From Labedella gwakjiensis (GTDB lineage Bacteria; Actinomycetota; Actinomycetes; Actinomycetales; Microbacteriaceae): DNA of 64,000 bases. The DNA lies in assembly GCF_003014675.1 (NCBI RefSeq), contig NZ_PYAU01000001.1, positions 682,001 to 746,000 on the forward strand, written 5' to 3'. Below, one piece after another: positions 27,879 to 37,035 of this stretch. The stretch's first letter is position 1; every line of letters starts with the position of its first letter. Under the pieces are notes generated by a model. That model was not told the DNA's origin. It did not search any database and worked only from the letters and a program-made list of their open reading frames with translations. Made by a program: the position numbers and the translations under genes.

Positions 27879-28193
27879 TCAGATGACGACGAATGCAGCG
27901 ACCAGTGCCGAGAGGAGGGCACACAGGGAGAGGACGACAGCCCGCGCCCAACCTTCAGACGGTCGACCCACCACACCGCCGACGATCGCCGCGAGTTGGG
28001 CCACGATCGCCGTCAGGGTGGAGGGGATCGCCACGACGAGATCCCCAGGCGTGTCGACCTCTCGCCACGACGCTCCGATCGTTCCGAACACGAGGACGGT
28101 TGCGGCGACGAGGAAGACCACGCGATTGACGGTGAAGGTGAATCCGCCGAGGATGTCATCGGTCCGCCTGGCTGAGACGTCCTTCTTGGTCAC
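27879..28193 (-). CDS. Small membrane protein of unknown function
   Basis: A 104-residue protein with three predicted hydrophobic helices (roughly residues 20-38, 48-68 and 80-103) and a charged N-terminus. No family is recognised. The GTG at 28193 begins 18 bp after the stop of the APC permease, so it is probably the second gene of that transcription unit. The frame extends further upstream only across the permease gene end and is not taken as coding. Confidence 0.65.
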   Translation of the reverse strand: MTKKDVSARRTDDILGGFTFTVNRVVFLVAATVLVFGTIGASWREVDTPGDLVVAIPSTLTAIVAQLAAIVGGVVGRPSEGWARAVVLSLCALLSALVAAFVVI

Positions 28194-28210
28194 AGCATCA
28201 CCGTAGCGGA

Positions 28211-29800
28211 CTACGTCAGGCCGCCGTCGATCGAGCGGCCGTAGGTCTCCGGCTCGTCCGGGACGAGCACCTCGGTGTCGCGGTTGAGCGATTCCCCGCG
28301 GAAGAAGGGCTTCGATTCGGAGAAGAGGGCCCACACGACCATCAGTACGACGCCGAAGAGCAGCGAGCCGACACCGACGACGAAGGTGCCGCCGACGCCG
28401 AAGAGCACCGTGTATCCGTAGTCGGGGTCGAGCATGTCGATCGCCGACTGCACGAACGCGTAGGCGAGCATGAGCGCACCGAGGAGCGGAAAGAGGCCCT
28501 TGAAGAAGAAGTCCCGGGCCGACCGGAAGAGGTCACGGCGGAAGAACCAGACGCACGCGAAGCCCGTGAGCCCGTAGTAGAACGCGATCGCGAGGCCGAG
28601 GGAGAGGATCGAGTCCTGCAGGATGTTGTCGCTGATGAGCGTCATGACCACGTAGTAGACGATCGCGACGACACCCATGACGAACGTCGAGAACGACGGC
28701 GTGAGGAAGCGCGGGTGGACCGAGGCGAATCGCTTCGGCAGGGCCTTGTACGCGGCCATCGCGAGCGTTCCACGAGCCGTCGGGAGGATCGTCGTCTGCG
28801 TCGACGACACGGCGGAGACGAGCACCGAGATCACGAGGACGAACGAGAGCGGACCGAGCACCGGATCCTTGAGGGCGAGGAAGACGTCGCCGGAGATGTC
28901 CTCGTTGGCGAGCCCGATGCCCGTCTCGCCGAGCCCGGCGAACGACATCGCCGCGACGGTGACGGCCACGTATGTGACGACGAGGATGAGCGTCGAGAGC
29001 ACAGCTGCCCGACCGGGGATCTTCTCGGGGTCCTTCGTCTCCTCGTTGAGGGCGAGGCATGTGTCCCAGCCCCAGTAGATGAAGAGCGCGAGGAGCACGG
29101 CCTCGATGAAGCCGGAGTAGTCGGTGAAGGCGAGCGGGTTGAACCAGTCGAGCGAGACGGGCGTCGCGTTGGGGGCGTCGCCCGTCGCGACCTTCACGAA
29201 AGCGACGACGACGAAGAGCGCGAGGGCGATGTACTGGATCGCGAGGAGGACGTTCTGGATGCGCTCGCCGATCTCGACACCGCGATAGCTGATCCAGCAC
29301 ATCGCGGCGATGAACACGACGCCCGTGAACGTGACGAGAGGAACGTTCTTCGCGAGCGATCCGTCTCCCACGAGCAGCCAGAGGTACTGGCCGGCCACCT
29401 GGGCGAGGTTCGCGAGGACGACGATGCCCGCGATCGCGACCCCCCAGCCGCCGAGCCAACCGACCCACGGACCGAAGGCCTTCGTGGCCCACGTGAACGT
29501 GGTGCCGCAGTCGGGGACCGCACGGTTGAGCTCGCGGTAGGCGAAGGCGATGAAGAGCATCGGCACGAACGCCACGATGAAGGCGATGGGGGCTTGGGCG
29601 CCGACGGCCATGACCACGAAGCCGAGCGTCGCGACGAGCGAGTAGACGGGGGCAGTGGAGGCGAGCCCGATGACCACGGACCCCCAGAGACCGAGGGTTC
29701 CGAGCGCGAGCCCCTTCGAGCCCGTGGGCGGATTCGGATCGGTACCAGGGTTCTTCGCTCCGGTCGCCACAGTGCGTCCAGAACCGTCGGGTGCGCTCAT
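28211..29800 (-). CDS. APC-family amino acid permease
   Basis: A 529-residue transporter with about 12 helices, clearly paralogous to the permease at 11179: shared blocks include TFTWATKAFGPWVGWLGGWG, DLxWFNP and ALPKRFASVHPRF. The longer N-terminal tail has about 40 polar residues. It probably imports an amino acid or amine; its substrate is unknown. An excellent promoter (TTGACA, 17 nt, TATCTT) puts the transcription start at or beside the ATG, so the mRNA is leaderless. Confidence 0.88.
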   Translation of the reverse strand: MSAPDGSGRTVATGAKNPGTDPNPPTGSKGLALGTLGLWGSVVIGLASTAPVYSLVATLGFVVMAVGAQAPIAFIVAFVPMLFIAFAYRELNRAVPDCGTTFTWATKAFGPWVGWLGGWGVAIAGIVVLANLAQVAGQYLWLLVGDGSLAKNVPLVTFTGVVFIAAMCWISYRGVEIGERIQNVLLAIQYIALALFVVVAFVKVATGDAPNATPVSLDWFNPLAFTDYSGFIEAVLLALFIYWGWDTCLALNEETKDPEKIPGRAAVLSTLILVVTYVAVTVAAMSFAGLGETGIGLANEDISGDVFLALKDPVLGPLSFVLVISVLVSAVSSTQTTILPTARGTLAMAAYKALPKRFASVHPRFLTPSFSTFVMGVVAIVYYVVMTLISDNILQDSILSLGLAIAFYYGLTGFACVWFFRRDLFRSARDFFFKGLFPLLGALMLAYAFVQSAIDMLDPDYGYTVLFGVGGTFVVGVGSLLFGVVLMVVWALFSESKPFFRGESLNRDTEVLVPDEPETYGRSIDGGLT

Positions 29801-29806
29801 CCTCGA

Positions 29807-29835
29807 AAGATATTCCCGGCACCCCCGGGTGTCAA
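29807..29835 (-). promoter_or_regulatory. Leaderless promoter of the APC permease
   Basis: Minus strand: -35 TTGACA (29830-29835), 17-nt spacer, -10 TATCTT (29807-29812), then 6 nt to the ATG at 29800. This is the best sigma-A-type promoter seen in the window. Confidence 0.75.
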
Positions 29836-29877
29836 CGTGAGCGCGGCTCGGATGGTCTCGTCGCGTGGTCCGGGTCC

Positions 29878-30678
29878 TCAGCCGCCCGACGCGCCTCGTC
29901 TCGACGCGATGTGTCGCGCCACGATCTCCGCCAGGCGGTCGGCGCCGAACGCATCGCCATGCCCGGGGTAGACCGTGCGGACGTCGAGCGAGAGGAGCCG
30001 TTCGAGCGAACGGACGTACGCGGCCTGGTCGGCACCGTCGAGCTCGTCGAACAGCACGTCGTCGTACACGACGTCGCCGGAGAAGAGGGCTCCGTCGTGC
30101 TCGTCGAACAAGGCGACGGAACCCGGCGAGTGCCCTGGGAGATGCAGAACGGTCAGCCGGCGGTCGCCGAGATCGATCGTGTACCCGTCCTCCACCTCGA
30201 CCACGCCGCGCGGTGCCCTGACGGAATAGCGCGCCACGTCGAAGCCGTGATGCGGGACGGCGGAGAGGAGCCACTCCCCCACGTCCGCCCGGATGGACGC
30301 ATCCGTGATGCCGAGGAGGTCCAGTTCGGTCCCACCGTGGAGGCTCGCCTCCCGAGGGTGCGCGAGGTCCTCGGAGGCGTGGGCGTGGACCGCCGGGAAC
30401 GCCGACGCTCCCCCGGCGTGATCCAGATGGGCGTGCGTGACGACGACGACCGGGTCGCGCTCGATCAACCAGGGGCCGACGCTCGGGAGCGGAACGACTC
30501 CGAGCCCGGTGTCGACCACGAGATCCCGGTCACGTCCTCGGACGATCCAGACGTTCGCGGCCACGAGCGGGTCGACGTGCGGCTCGTCGATCTGGAGGAT
30601 CCGTCCGTCCCGCGACGGACGAACACGGAACCACGGGTCGGCGACGGGCAACGACGGGATGCCAGCGCCTCGCGTCAT
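29878..30678 (-). CDS. MBL-fold metallo-hydrolase
   Basis: A 266-residue metallo-beta-lactamase-fold hydrolase. The metal site is complete: THAHLDHAGG (H82, H84, D86, H87), a later His in LHLPGHSPGS, Asp in LFSGDVVYDD and a C-terminal His in VYPGHGDAFG. This set fits glyoxalase-II-like or general thioester/lactone hydrolases; the substrate cannot be named. The ATG at 30678 lies 22 bp after the menG stop, so it is likely cotranscribed with menG. Confidence 0.85.
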   Translation of the reverse strand: MTRGAGIPSLPVADPWFRVRPSRDGRILQIDEPHVDPLVAANVWIVRGRDRDLVVDTGLGVVPLPSVGPWLIERDPVVVVTHAHLDHAGGASAFPAVHAHASEDLAHPREASLHGGTELDLLGITDASIRADVGEWLLSAVPHHGFDVARYSVRAPRGVVEVEDGYTIDLGDRRLTVLHLPGHSPGSVALFDEHDGALFSGDVVYDDVLFDELDGADQAAYVRSLERLLSLDVRTVYPGHGDAFGADRLAEIVARHIASRRGASGG

Positions 30679-30700
30679 CGGCCCACCGATCGAGCGCGCG

Positions 30701-31417
30701 TCAGGCGGTCTCGAGCGGCTTGCGCCCGCGGTGCAGGGCGACGATGCCACCCGTGAGGTTGCGCCACGCCACGTCCCGCCAACCTGCCTCGCGCAGCCAG
30801 CGCGCGAGCTTCGGCTGCGCCGGCCAGTCCTTGATGGACTCGTCGAGGTAGTCGTAGGCGTCGGAGTTGGAGCTCACGACCTTCACGACCGTGGGCATGA
30901 CGTGGTCGAGGTAGAAGTCGTACAGGCCACGGAAGGCGCGGTTCGGCGGCGTGGAGAACTCGCAGATGACGATGCGCCCGCCCGGCTTGGTGACGCGGAG
31001 CATCTCTGCGATGGCCTTCTGCGGGCCCTCGACGTTGCGGAGGCCGAACGAGATGGTGACGGCGTCGAACTCGGCGTCATCGAACGGCAAGGCGGTCGCG
31101 TCGGCCTCGACGAACTCGATGTTCCCGAGGTGGCCGAACTGGCGGCGCCCCACGTCGAGCATGCCGGGGGAGAAGTCGGCGGCCACGATGTTCGCGCCCG
31201 AGGCGGCGAACGCTGCGCTCGACGTGCCCGTGCCGGCGGCGAGGTCGAGGATGCGCTCGCCCTTCCGCGGCGCGACGGCTCGCGTCGTGGCGATGCGCCA
31301 CAGGCGGTCGTTGCCGACCGACAGCACCGTGTTGGTGCGGTCGTAGTGCGTCGATACCTCGTCGAACATGGCCGAGACCTGACCGGGCTGCTTCGAGAGA
31401 TCGGCTTTGTTGTTCAC
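30701..31417 (-). CDS. menG: Demethylmenaquinone methyltransferase
   Basis: A 238-residue SAM-dependent methyltransferase of the UbiE/MenG family. Motif I LDLAAGTGTS, the FDEVSTHYDRTN start region and the FGLRNV signature followed by MLRVTKPGGR are characteristic. It carries out the final C-methylation of the menaquinone ring at the membrane. With no ubiquinone genes nearby, menaquinone is the expected product. GTG start; TAGACT (31424-31429) lies 6 nt upstream (leaderless). Divergent from the lipoprotein gene and menF. Confidence 0.95.
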   Translation of the reverse strand: MNNKADLSKQPGQVSAMFDEVSTHYDRTNTVLSVGNDRLWRIATTRAVAPRKGERILDLAAGTGTSSAAFAASGANIVAADFSPGMLDVGRRQFGHLGNIEFVEADATALPFDDAEFDAVTISFGLRNVEGPQKAIAEMLRVTKPGGRIVICEFSTPPNRAFRGLYDFYLDHVMPTVVKVVSSNSDAYDYLDESIKDWPAQPKLARWLREAGWRDVAWRNLTGGIVALHRGRKPLETA

Positions 31418-31551
31418 CCGTTCAGTCTAGGCGCGGCGATCCGGGCGAACCTGGGGGTCGCGGCGAGCGCATTCGTCCCCCATTCGTGACCGGCGCACGG
31501 TGGACAGGGCCGTGGTCACGACGGAGACTGGAGAGGAGGGTCGGAGGCGAC

Positions 31552-32103
31552 ATGCGGATCGGATCGAGGGATCGCGGACCGGTTGCGGCGAGCGCGCTCG
31601 CGGTCCTCGCGCTCACGGCCGCCGCTCTCCTCGGCTGCGCGGCCGAGTCTCCCGGTACGAGCGATCCGGCGACGATGACGCCGACCCCCACGGACGTCGC
31701 TCCGCCGGTTACGGGGGCCGCCTCCGCCGAACCGCTCGACGACGGCGAGTACCGCGCGGCCGTCTACGTTCCGACGAGCGGGACGATCGTCGGCGACGAG
31801 AACCTCGCCGCCGGTACCCTGATCGATTTGGGAAACGGCTGCCTCGGCCTCGAGGCAGAGGACGGCGAGCGCGCCCTCGTGGCCTTCCCCGCCGGCACGA
31901 CACTCGAGAACGGTCTCGTCTCCGCCGTCGGGATGGACGCGTTCGGGCTGGACCAGCCTTTGCGTTACGCCGGCGCGCTGGGCTCCACCACCGACGGCGC
32001 CTTCTCGCTGAGCATGCCGGCCGGCTGCCCGTCGGACACGACGGACGTCTGGTACTTCGTCGTCCCGTCGAGCGCCGGATCAGGCTCGACCGACGACGAC
32101 TGA
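31552..32103 (+). CDS. Putative secreted lipoprotein
   Basis: A 183-residue protein with a signal peptide (basic start, hydrophobic residues 11-27) and lipobox ALLGC, lipidated at Cys29. A Thr/Pro-rich linker (~35-60) leads to a globular domain with two further Cys (in GNGCLGLE and PAGCPSDT) that could pair. No family is recognised. The ATG at 31552 has GGAGG 5 nt upstream, which decides it over an earlier in-frame start. menF follows 65 bp downstream with its own promoter. Confidence 0.75.
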   Translation: MRIGSRDRGPVAASALAVLALTAAALLGCAAESPGTSDPATMTPTPTDVAPPVTGAASAEPLDDGEYRAAVYVPTSGTIVGDENLAAGTLIDLGNGCLGLEAEDGERALVAFPAGTTLENGLVSAVGMDAFGLDQPLRYAGALGSTTDGAFSLSMPAGCPSDTTDVWYFVVPSSAGSGSTDDD

Positions 32104-32168
32104 GTGACGAGCCCCTCCCGGTCGCTCTCACGGACCGAGGCCTCGTCCGCAGGCCTAGGCTGGAATCC

Positions 32169-33419
32169 GTGAGTCCCGCAGCCGCCCCCTCCACCGCCCT
32201 CGTCGCGACCACAACGCGCGCCGACGGGATCGGACCGCTCCTGGCGTACGCCGACGGGGAACGTCCCCTCGCATGGTTGCACCGCGGGGACGGCATGGTG
32301 GGGATCGGCGAGGTGCTCCGGCTCGAGTTCACAGGCCCCGATCGCATGCGCCAGGCTGCGGCCGCGTGGCGAGGAATCGCCGAGGCCGCGACGGTCTCGG
32401 ACTCCGTCCGCGTCCCCGGTTCGGGTCTCGTGGCGTTCGGCACCGTGGCCTTCTCCGCCGCATCAGAGGTGCCGAGCACGCTCATCGTGCCGCGCACGAT
32501 CGTGGGTCGGCGCGGCAGCCACACCTTCGTGACGCGCATCCGACAGGCGGACGAACCGGATGACACGGCGCGACTCGTGCCGTCCCGGCGCTTCGGCGAC
32601 GAGTTCCGCATCTCCCTCGGCGCGGGGTCCGAGACGGCGGACGGCTACGTCCATCACGTGGAGCAGGCGATCGAGCGCATCGCCGACGGCGACCTCTCCA
32701 AGGTCGTCCTCGCTCGCGAGCTCACGGGCCGCGTGCCGGCCGGGGCCGACCTGCGCCGCGTGCTCACCGACCTCGCGCTCGGTTACCCCGACTGCTGGAC
32801 GTTCGCCGTCGACGGTCTCATCGGGTCGAGCCCGGAGACGCTCGTGCGCGTCGAGGACCGGACGGTCGGGGCTCGCGTCCTCGCGGGCACGGCCTCTCGG
32901 GGAACCAACGCGGACACCGATCAGAAGGCGGCGCTCGCGCTCGTCACGTCGAGCAAGGACCAGGACGAGCACCAGTTCGCCGTCCGTAGCGCGGTGGAGA
33001 CACTCGCCCCGTTCACCCGTCACCTGACGACGAGTGAGGTCCCGTTCGCCCTCAAGCTCCCGAACCTGTGGCATCTCGCGACGGATCTCGAGGGCGGGCT
33101 CGCGGGTGACGCCTCCTCGATCGATCTCATCGACGCGATGCACCCGACCGCTGCCGTCGCCGGGGCACCACGCGCCGAGGCCGTCGCTCTCATCTCCGAG
33201 CTCGAGCCCTTCGACCGGGGACGGTACGCCGGCCCGGTCGGCTGGGTGGACGCCGCGGGCGACGGCGAGTGGGCGATCGCCCTACGGTGCGCGCAGGTGG
33301 CTCCGAGCGGCGCCGTCACGGCGTACGCGGGCTGCGGCATCGTCGTCGACTCCGACCCGGCGGCCGAACTCGCGGAGACGCGCATGAAGTTCCGTCCCAT
33401 CGTCGAGGCGTTCGGCTGA
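32169..33419 (+). CDS. menF: Isochorismate synthase
   Basis: A 416-residue chorismate-binding enzyme. The diagnostic C-terminal blocks are present: KVVLARELTG, the IGSSPETLVR segment, RVLAGTASRG, and the Mg-binding region from HPTAAVAGAP to GWVDAAGDGEW. It converts chorismate to isochorismate, the first committed menaquinone step; the salicylate/siderophore homologue EntC is similar, but the surrounding men genes favour MenF. TAGGCT (32156-32161) is 7 nt before the GTG at 32169 (leaderless). Confidence 0.92.
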   Translation: MSPAAAPSTALVATTTRADGIGPLLAYADGERPLAWLHRGDGMVGIGEVLRLEFTGPDRMRQAAAAWRGIAEAATVSDSVRVPGSGLVAFGTVAFSAASEVPSTLIVPRTIVGRRGSHTFVTRIRQADEPDDTARLVPSRRFGDEFRISLGAGSETADGYVHHVEQAIERIADGDLSKVVLARELTGRVPAGADLRRVLTDLALGYPDCWTFAVDGLIGSSPETLVRVEDRTVGARVLAGTASRGTNADTDQKAALALVTSSKDQDEHQFAVRSAVETLAPFTRHLTTSEVPFALKLPNLWHLATDLEGGLAGDASSIDLIDAMHPTAAVAGAPRAEAVALISELEPFDRGRYAGPVGWVDAAGDGEWAIALRCAQVAPSGAVTAYAGCGIVVDSDPAAELAETRMKFRPIVEAFG

Positions 33420-33444
33420 TCGACGGAGGGGCGGCGCGACGCCG

Positions 33445-34293
33445 TCAGCTCGCGGCCAGGCGCGCCTTCTCATGCTCGACGTCGAAGTCGGCCGCCGGCC
33501 ACTGCGGGTCGATCCCCTCGAGCGCATCGATGAGGAGCTGCTGCACCGCGAGGCGCGCGTACCACTTCCGGTTCGCGGGAACGACGTGCCACGGCGCCTC
33601 CCCGGTCGACGTGCGTTCGATCGCGAGCTGATACGCGTCCTGGTACGCGTCCCACAGCAGCCGCTCGTCCACGTCACCGGGGTTGTACTTCCAGTGCTTG
33701 TCCGCCCGGCCGAGGCGCTCGGCGAGGCGTTCCTTCTGCTCGTCCTTCCCGATGTGCAGCATGACCTTCACCACCCGGATGCCCCGCTCGACGAGCCCGC
33801 GCTCGAAGTCGACGATCGCGCCGTACCGCCGCTCGATCTCGTCGGGGCCGGCGAGCGAGCGGACCCGGCCGATGAGGACGTCCTCGTAGTGGGAACGGTC
33901 GAAGACGCCGATGACACCGGGGCCCGGAACACGGCGCTCGACGCGCCAGAGGAAGTCGTGCGCGAGCTCCTCCTCGGTGGGCTTCTTGAACGCCGTGATC
34001 AGGACGCCCTGCGGGTCGACGGCGCCCACGACGTGGCGCATGATCCCGCCCTTGCCCGCCGTGTCCATCGCCTGGACGATCAGCAATACACCGTCCGTGG
34101 CGCCGCCCGTGCTCGACGCGAAGAGCCGCTCCTGCAGATCGGACAGCCGCGGGACGTTCTCCTCGAGCGCTGCCGCGCCGCGCTTCTTCGCACCGTGTCC
34201 GTTCAACTCGTCGGGGTCGAATCCCGGCGTCGCGGAGGGGTCGATGTCGGCGAGCCGGAATCCCTGGCCCACGCGGAGAGCTGAAGCATCCAT
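33445..34293 (-). CDS. ppk2: PPK2-family polyphosphate:nucleotide phosphotransferase
   Basis: A 282-residue PPK2 enzyme. Walker A is AMDTAGKGGIMRHV, Walker B is GVFDRSHYEDVLIGRV, and the lid region ERTSTGEAPWHVVPANRKWY carries the basic residues that hold polyphosphate. These enzymes move phosphate between polyphosphate and nucleotides (ADP/AMP or GDP). It is downstream of menD by 59 bp on the same strand; no functional link to menaquinone is known. Confidence 0.92.
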   Translation of the reverse strand: MDASALRVGQGFRLADIDPSATPGFDPDELNGHGAKKRGAAALEENVPRLSDLQERLFASSTGGATDGVLLIVQAMDTAGKGGIMRHVVGAVDPQGVLITAFKKPTEEELAHDFLWRVERRVPGPGVIGVFDRSHYEDVLIGRVRSLAGPDEIERRYGAIVDFERGLVERGIRVVKVMLHIGKDEQKERLAERLGRADKHWKYNPGDVDERLLWDAYQDAYQLAIERTSTGEAPWHVVPANRKWYARLAVQQLLIDALEGIDPQWPAADFDVEHEKARLAAS

Positions 34294-34352
34294 GACGCCA
34301 TCCTCGCGACTCCATGTCGCGAGCGACACCCCTGGACGGACCGTCGACGCGG

Positions 34353-36119
34353 TCAGCGTTCGAGCGGGACCTCGATGAGGGTCGGAGAAGCGGTCTGCGC
34401 CGTGAGAGCCTGATCCAGTTCCGCACGCGTCGAGACCCGGACGTGCTGCCAGCCGAAGCCGCGGGCGATCGCCTCGAGGTCCACGTCGCGCGGCGTGTAG
34501 AGCACCCGTTCGACGTCGTCCTCGCGAGCGGTCGCAGCCACCTCGAGACCGTCGAAGATCGTGCCGCCCCCGTCGTCGCCGACCACGAGCTGCAGGCGGG
34601 GCGGGGTCTCCCCCGCGGCGAGCAGCATGCCCCCGACGTCGTGGAGCGCCGTGAGGTCGCCGACGAGCACACGAGTGACTCCCGGGGTTCCCGCACGCTG
34701 ACTCGCCGTGGCGATGCCCAGTCCTGTCGAGATCGTTCCGTCGATGCCGGCGAGGCCGCGGTTCGCGTGCACCCGGATCTTCTTGCCACCGACCGCCTCG
34801 TCTGCCTCCCGGATGAGGCGGGAGGCCCCGAACACGAGCCGATCGTGCGGCCAGGTGGCGCGCCAGACCGCCTCGACGAGGAGCCTGCGGTCGATCGGCT
34901 GCCGTACCGCCGAGAACTCCGCCTTCACGTAGGCCAGGCGCTCGGCACGATCGTGGGAGTGCGCCGCCTCGAGATCCGGGGCCGTGTCGCGCGACTCCGC
35001 TTCGGCGATCGCGCGCGACGCCGTGACCCAGGATCCGAGCCATGCCCGGTCGATGGGACCCTCGACCACGGCGACGGACGACACGACCCGAACCGATCGG
35101 CGACCGGGGTTGTAGACCTCCCCTCCGGTCGGCGCCACGATCGTCACGTCGATGCCGTCTCGCGAGAGCAGGGCGGGGATCTCCCGACTGAGCGTGGGAT
35201 GTCCGAAGACCACGGCGCGCTCGATCCGGCCGCCGAGTTCGGCCTCCGCCAGCAGTCGGCGATACGCGACAACGAGGTTCCGCCCGTAGCGCGCGTCGCT
35301 CGAGACCTCGGCGACGAGCGGCCAGCCGCCGGCATGGGCGAGCGCTTCGGCCGCAGGCCCTGCGGCGTGGCCCGCGATGACCACGGTGCGCTTGTCGCGG
35401 TCGAGCAGGATCGACGGCCGGTAGACCGCCGTCGCGGCGGCCGACGGCGGCAGCGTGAGGGAGCCGTCGTCCGAGAGCGCGTCGACGAGCTGATGCGGCA
35501 CGTGCACGAACCCCGACGACAGCGGCTCGCGGAAGGCGAGGTTGAGGTGCACGGGACCGGCCCCCGCCTCACCTCGCCCGATGGCGTAGGACACAGCGTT
35601 GTCGGCCAGTTCGTCGGCCGCGCGCGCCTCGCTCCGGAGGCCGACGGGCGCGGCCACGTCCACCGCGAATCGGGTCGCACCGCCGAAGATACCCGGCTGC
35701 ACGGTGGTCTGGTTGGAACGGATTCCGCGCAGCTCCTCCGGGCGGTCGGCGGTGAGGAGGACGAGCGGGATCAGGGAGTGGTGGGCCTCGAGCACGGCGG
35801 GGTGGAGGTTCGCGACAGCGGTGCCAGAGGTGACCACGACGGCGACGGGTCGACGGGTCTCGACGGCCAGCCCCAGAGCGAAGAAGCCCGCCGAGCGCTC
35901 GTCGATGCGCACGTGGAGAGCGATCGCACCCGCCCGCTCGAAGGCCGCCGCAGCGAGTGCGAGAGCCTGCGATCGAGATCCGGGCGACACGACGACGTCA
36001 CGCACTCCGCGACGCACGAGACCGTCGAGGAGTCCGGCCGCGAACGATGTCGCCGGAGCCGGCGTCTCGTCCTCCGGCGACCTCTGATGTTCGGCTGAGG
36101 AGTCGGGGCGGTCGATCAT
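34353..36119 (-). CDS. menD: SEPHCHC synthase (MenD)
   Basis: A 588-residue thiamine-diphosphate enzyme: 2-succinyl-5-enolpyruvyl-6-hydroxy-3-cyclohexene-1-carboxylate synthase, joining isochorismate and 2-oxoglutarate. The N-terminal VVSPGSRSQALALAA block, the activating Glu in HVRIDERSAGF, and the C-terminal ThDP/Mg motif running from VGDLTALHDVGG to GDDGGGTIF are all present. TAGAGT (minus strand, 36126-36131) lies 6 nt before the ATG, inside the end of the upstream gene, so menD has its own leaderless promoter as well as possible read-through. Confidence 0.95.
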   Translation of the reverse strand: MIDRPDSSAEHQRSPEDETPAPATSFAAGLLDGLVRRGVRDVVVSPGSRSQALALAAAAFERAGAIALHVRIDERSAGFFALGLAVETRRPVAVVVTSGTAVANLHPAVLEAHHSLIPLVLLTADRPEELRGIRSNQTTVQPGIFGGATRFAVDVAAPVGLRSEARAADELADNAVSYAIGRGEAGAGPVHLNLAFREPLSSGFVHVPHQLVDALSDDGSLTLPPSAAATAVYRPSILLDRDKRTVVIAGHAAGPAAEALAHAGGWPLVAEVSSDARYGRNLVVAYRRLLAEAELGGRIERAVVFGHPTLSREIPALLSRDGIDVTIVAPTGGEVYNPGRRSVRVVSSVAVVEGPIDRAWLGSWVTASRAIAEAESRDTAPDLEAAHSHDRAERLAYVKAEFSAVRQPIDRRLLVEAVWRATWPHDRLVFGASRLIREADEAVGGKKIRVHANRGLAGIDGTISTGLGIATASQRAGTPGVTRVLVGDLTALHDVGGMLLAAGETPPRLQLVVGDDGGGTIFDGLEVAATAREDDVERVLYTPRDVDLEAIARGFGWQHVRVSTRAELDQALTAQTASPTLIEVPLER

Positions 36120-36128
36120 GCCGCGACT

Positions 36129-36551
36129 CTACCGGTCGCGCGAATCGCCGTCCTGGCGGTCTGCTCCATGGTCGGCGGGATCGTCCGGCAGGGTGTCGGG
36201 GTGGCCGGCACCCGGCCCGCCGTCGTCAGGCGACTCGGAGTCGAGTGCGGCGAGCTCCTCCTCGAGCTTGCGGATGCGTTCGTCCTGCTCGGCGTCGCGG
36301 TTGAGGCTCACGAGGAATGCCGGGTCGTCGTCCGGCGCACGCGGGCCGGAAGCGACGGTCGGGTTCTTGCGTCCGCGTCCGATGAGGAACCACAGGACGA
36401 GACCGATGACGGGGAGGAGGATGATGATCGCGATCCACGCGGCCTTCGGAAGACCCCGCACGCGGGAGCTCGCCATCATGGCGCAATCGACCACCGCGTA
36501 GATGGTGACCACCACGACGATGACGGCGATTCCGAGGAGCAGGCGGGGCAT
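36129..36551 (-). CDS. Membrane protein with PLDc_N-type domain
   Basis: A 140-residue protein with two transmembrane helices (residues ~4-24 and ~38-58) arranged as in the phospholipase-D-nuclease N-terminal (PLDc_N) domain: WIAIILLPVIGLVLWFLIGRG with VRGLPKAAW before it. No catalytic HKD motif follows; instead there is a predicted coiled coil (RIRKLEEELAAL) and an acidic tail. The function is unknown. The ATG at 36551 has TACGAT 6 nt upstream (leaderless). It precedes menD by 9 bp. Confidence 0.8.
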   Translation of the reverse strand: MPRLLLGIAVIVVVVTIYAVVDCAMMASSRVRGLPKAAWIAIIILLPVIGLVLWFLIGRGRKNPTVASGPRAPDDDPAFLVSLNRDAEQDERIRKLEEELAALDSESPDDGGPGAGHPDTLPDDPADHGADRQDGDSRDR

Positions 36552-36688
36552 GATCCCATCGTAACCGCCCAAGCTGGACGTGGTCCGTCTGAGGCCGAGC
36601 CGTTGACAGACCGCGCAGCCCCCTCGTCGCTCGCGCCGTCGACGGGCTCCGGGCGGGCTCACCGGCGACCCGACGTAGACTGATCCGC

Positions 36689-36952
36689 GTGAATCGCGTG
36701 CCTCCCGTCCTCGTCTACACGGTCCTCCGGTTGCTCGCGTTCTTCGTGCCTCTCGGCATCCTCCTCGTCCTCCGCATCGAGCCGTGGATCGCCGCGGTGC
36801 TCTCCGCGCTCATCGGCCTCGCCGTGTCCTTCATCCTGCTGCGCACGCCACGGGAGAAGGTGGCCGAGGGCATCTACGACCGCCGACACGGCAGGCACAC
36901 CCCCGACACGACGGACGAAGACGCGGAAGACGCACGGGACGCGACCTCCTGA
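36689..36952 (+). CDS. DUF4229 small membrane protein
   Basis: An 87-residue protein with two transmembrane helices (residues ~8-27 and ~33-52) followed by REKVAEGIYDRRHGR and an acidic tail, matching the actinobacterial DUF4229 family, whose function is unknown. It is often found beside menaquinone genes, as here with menA convergent. GTG start with TAGACT (36676-36681) 7 nt upstream (leaderless). Confidence 0.85.
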   Translation: MNRVPPVLVYTVLRLLAFFVPLGILLVLRIEPWIAAVLSALIGLAVSFILLRTPREKVAEGIYDRRHGRHTPDTTDEDAEDARDATS

Positions 36953-36956
36953 GACG

Positions 36957-37013
36957 CGACGTGCGGGCTTTCGTCCCCCGGACGTTCGGGAGGAGACGGA
37001 AGCCCGCACGTCG
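36957..37013. terminator. Bidirectional hairpin between DUF4229 gene and menA
   Basis: 19-nt arms (36957-36975 and 36995-37013) starting CGACGTGCGGGCTT, with a single mismatch, and a smaller palindrome CCCGGACGTTCGGG in the loop. It lies between two convergent genes and can serve both. No long T-tract on either strand. Confidence 0.7.
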
Positions 37014-37035
37014 GCGGGGTGGTGGCGCGGTCTGA

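Noticed and set aside
28211-30274. A long upstream extension of the second APC permease into the MBL gene
   Set aside because: The extension is Arg-rich antisense-frame sequence; a consensus promoter and leaderless ATG at 29800 define the true start.
36631-36660. Second REP element near GTCGACGGGCTCCGGGCGGGCTC
   Set aside because: It shares a few bases with the 13635-13719 repeat but has no paired arm, so it was not called.
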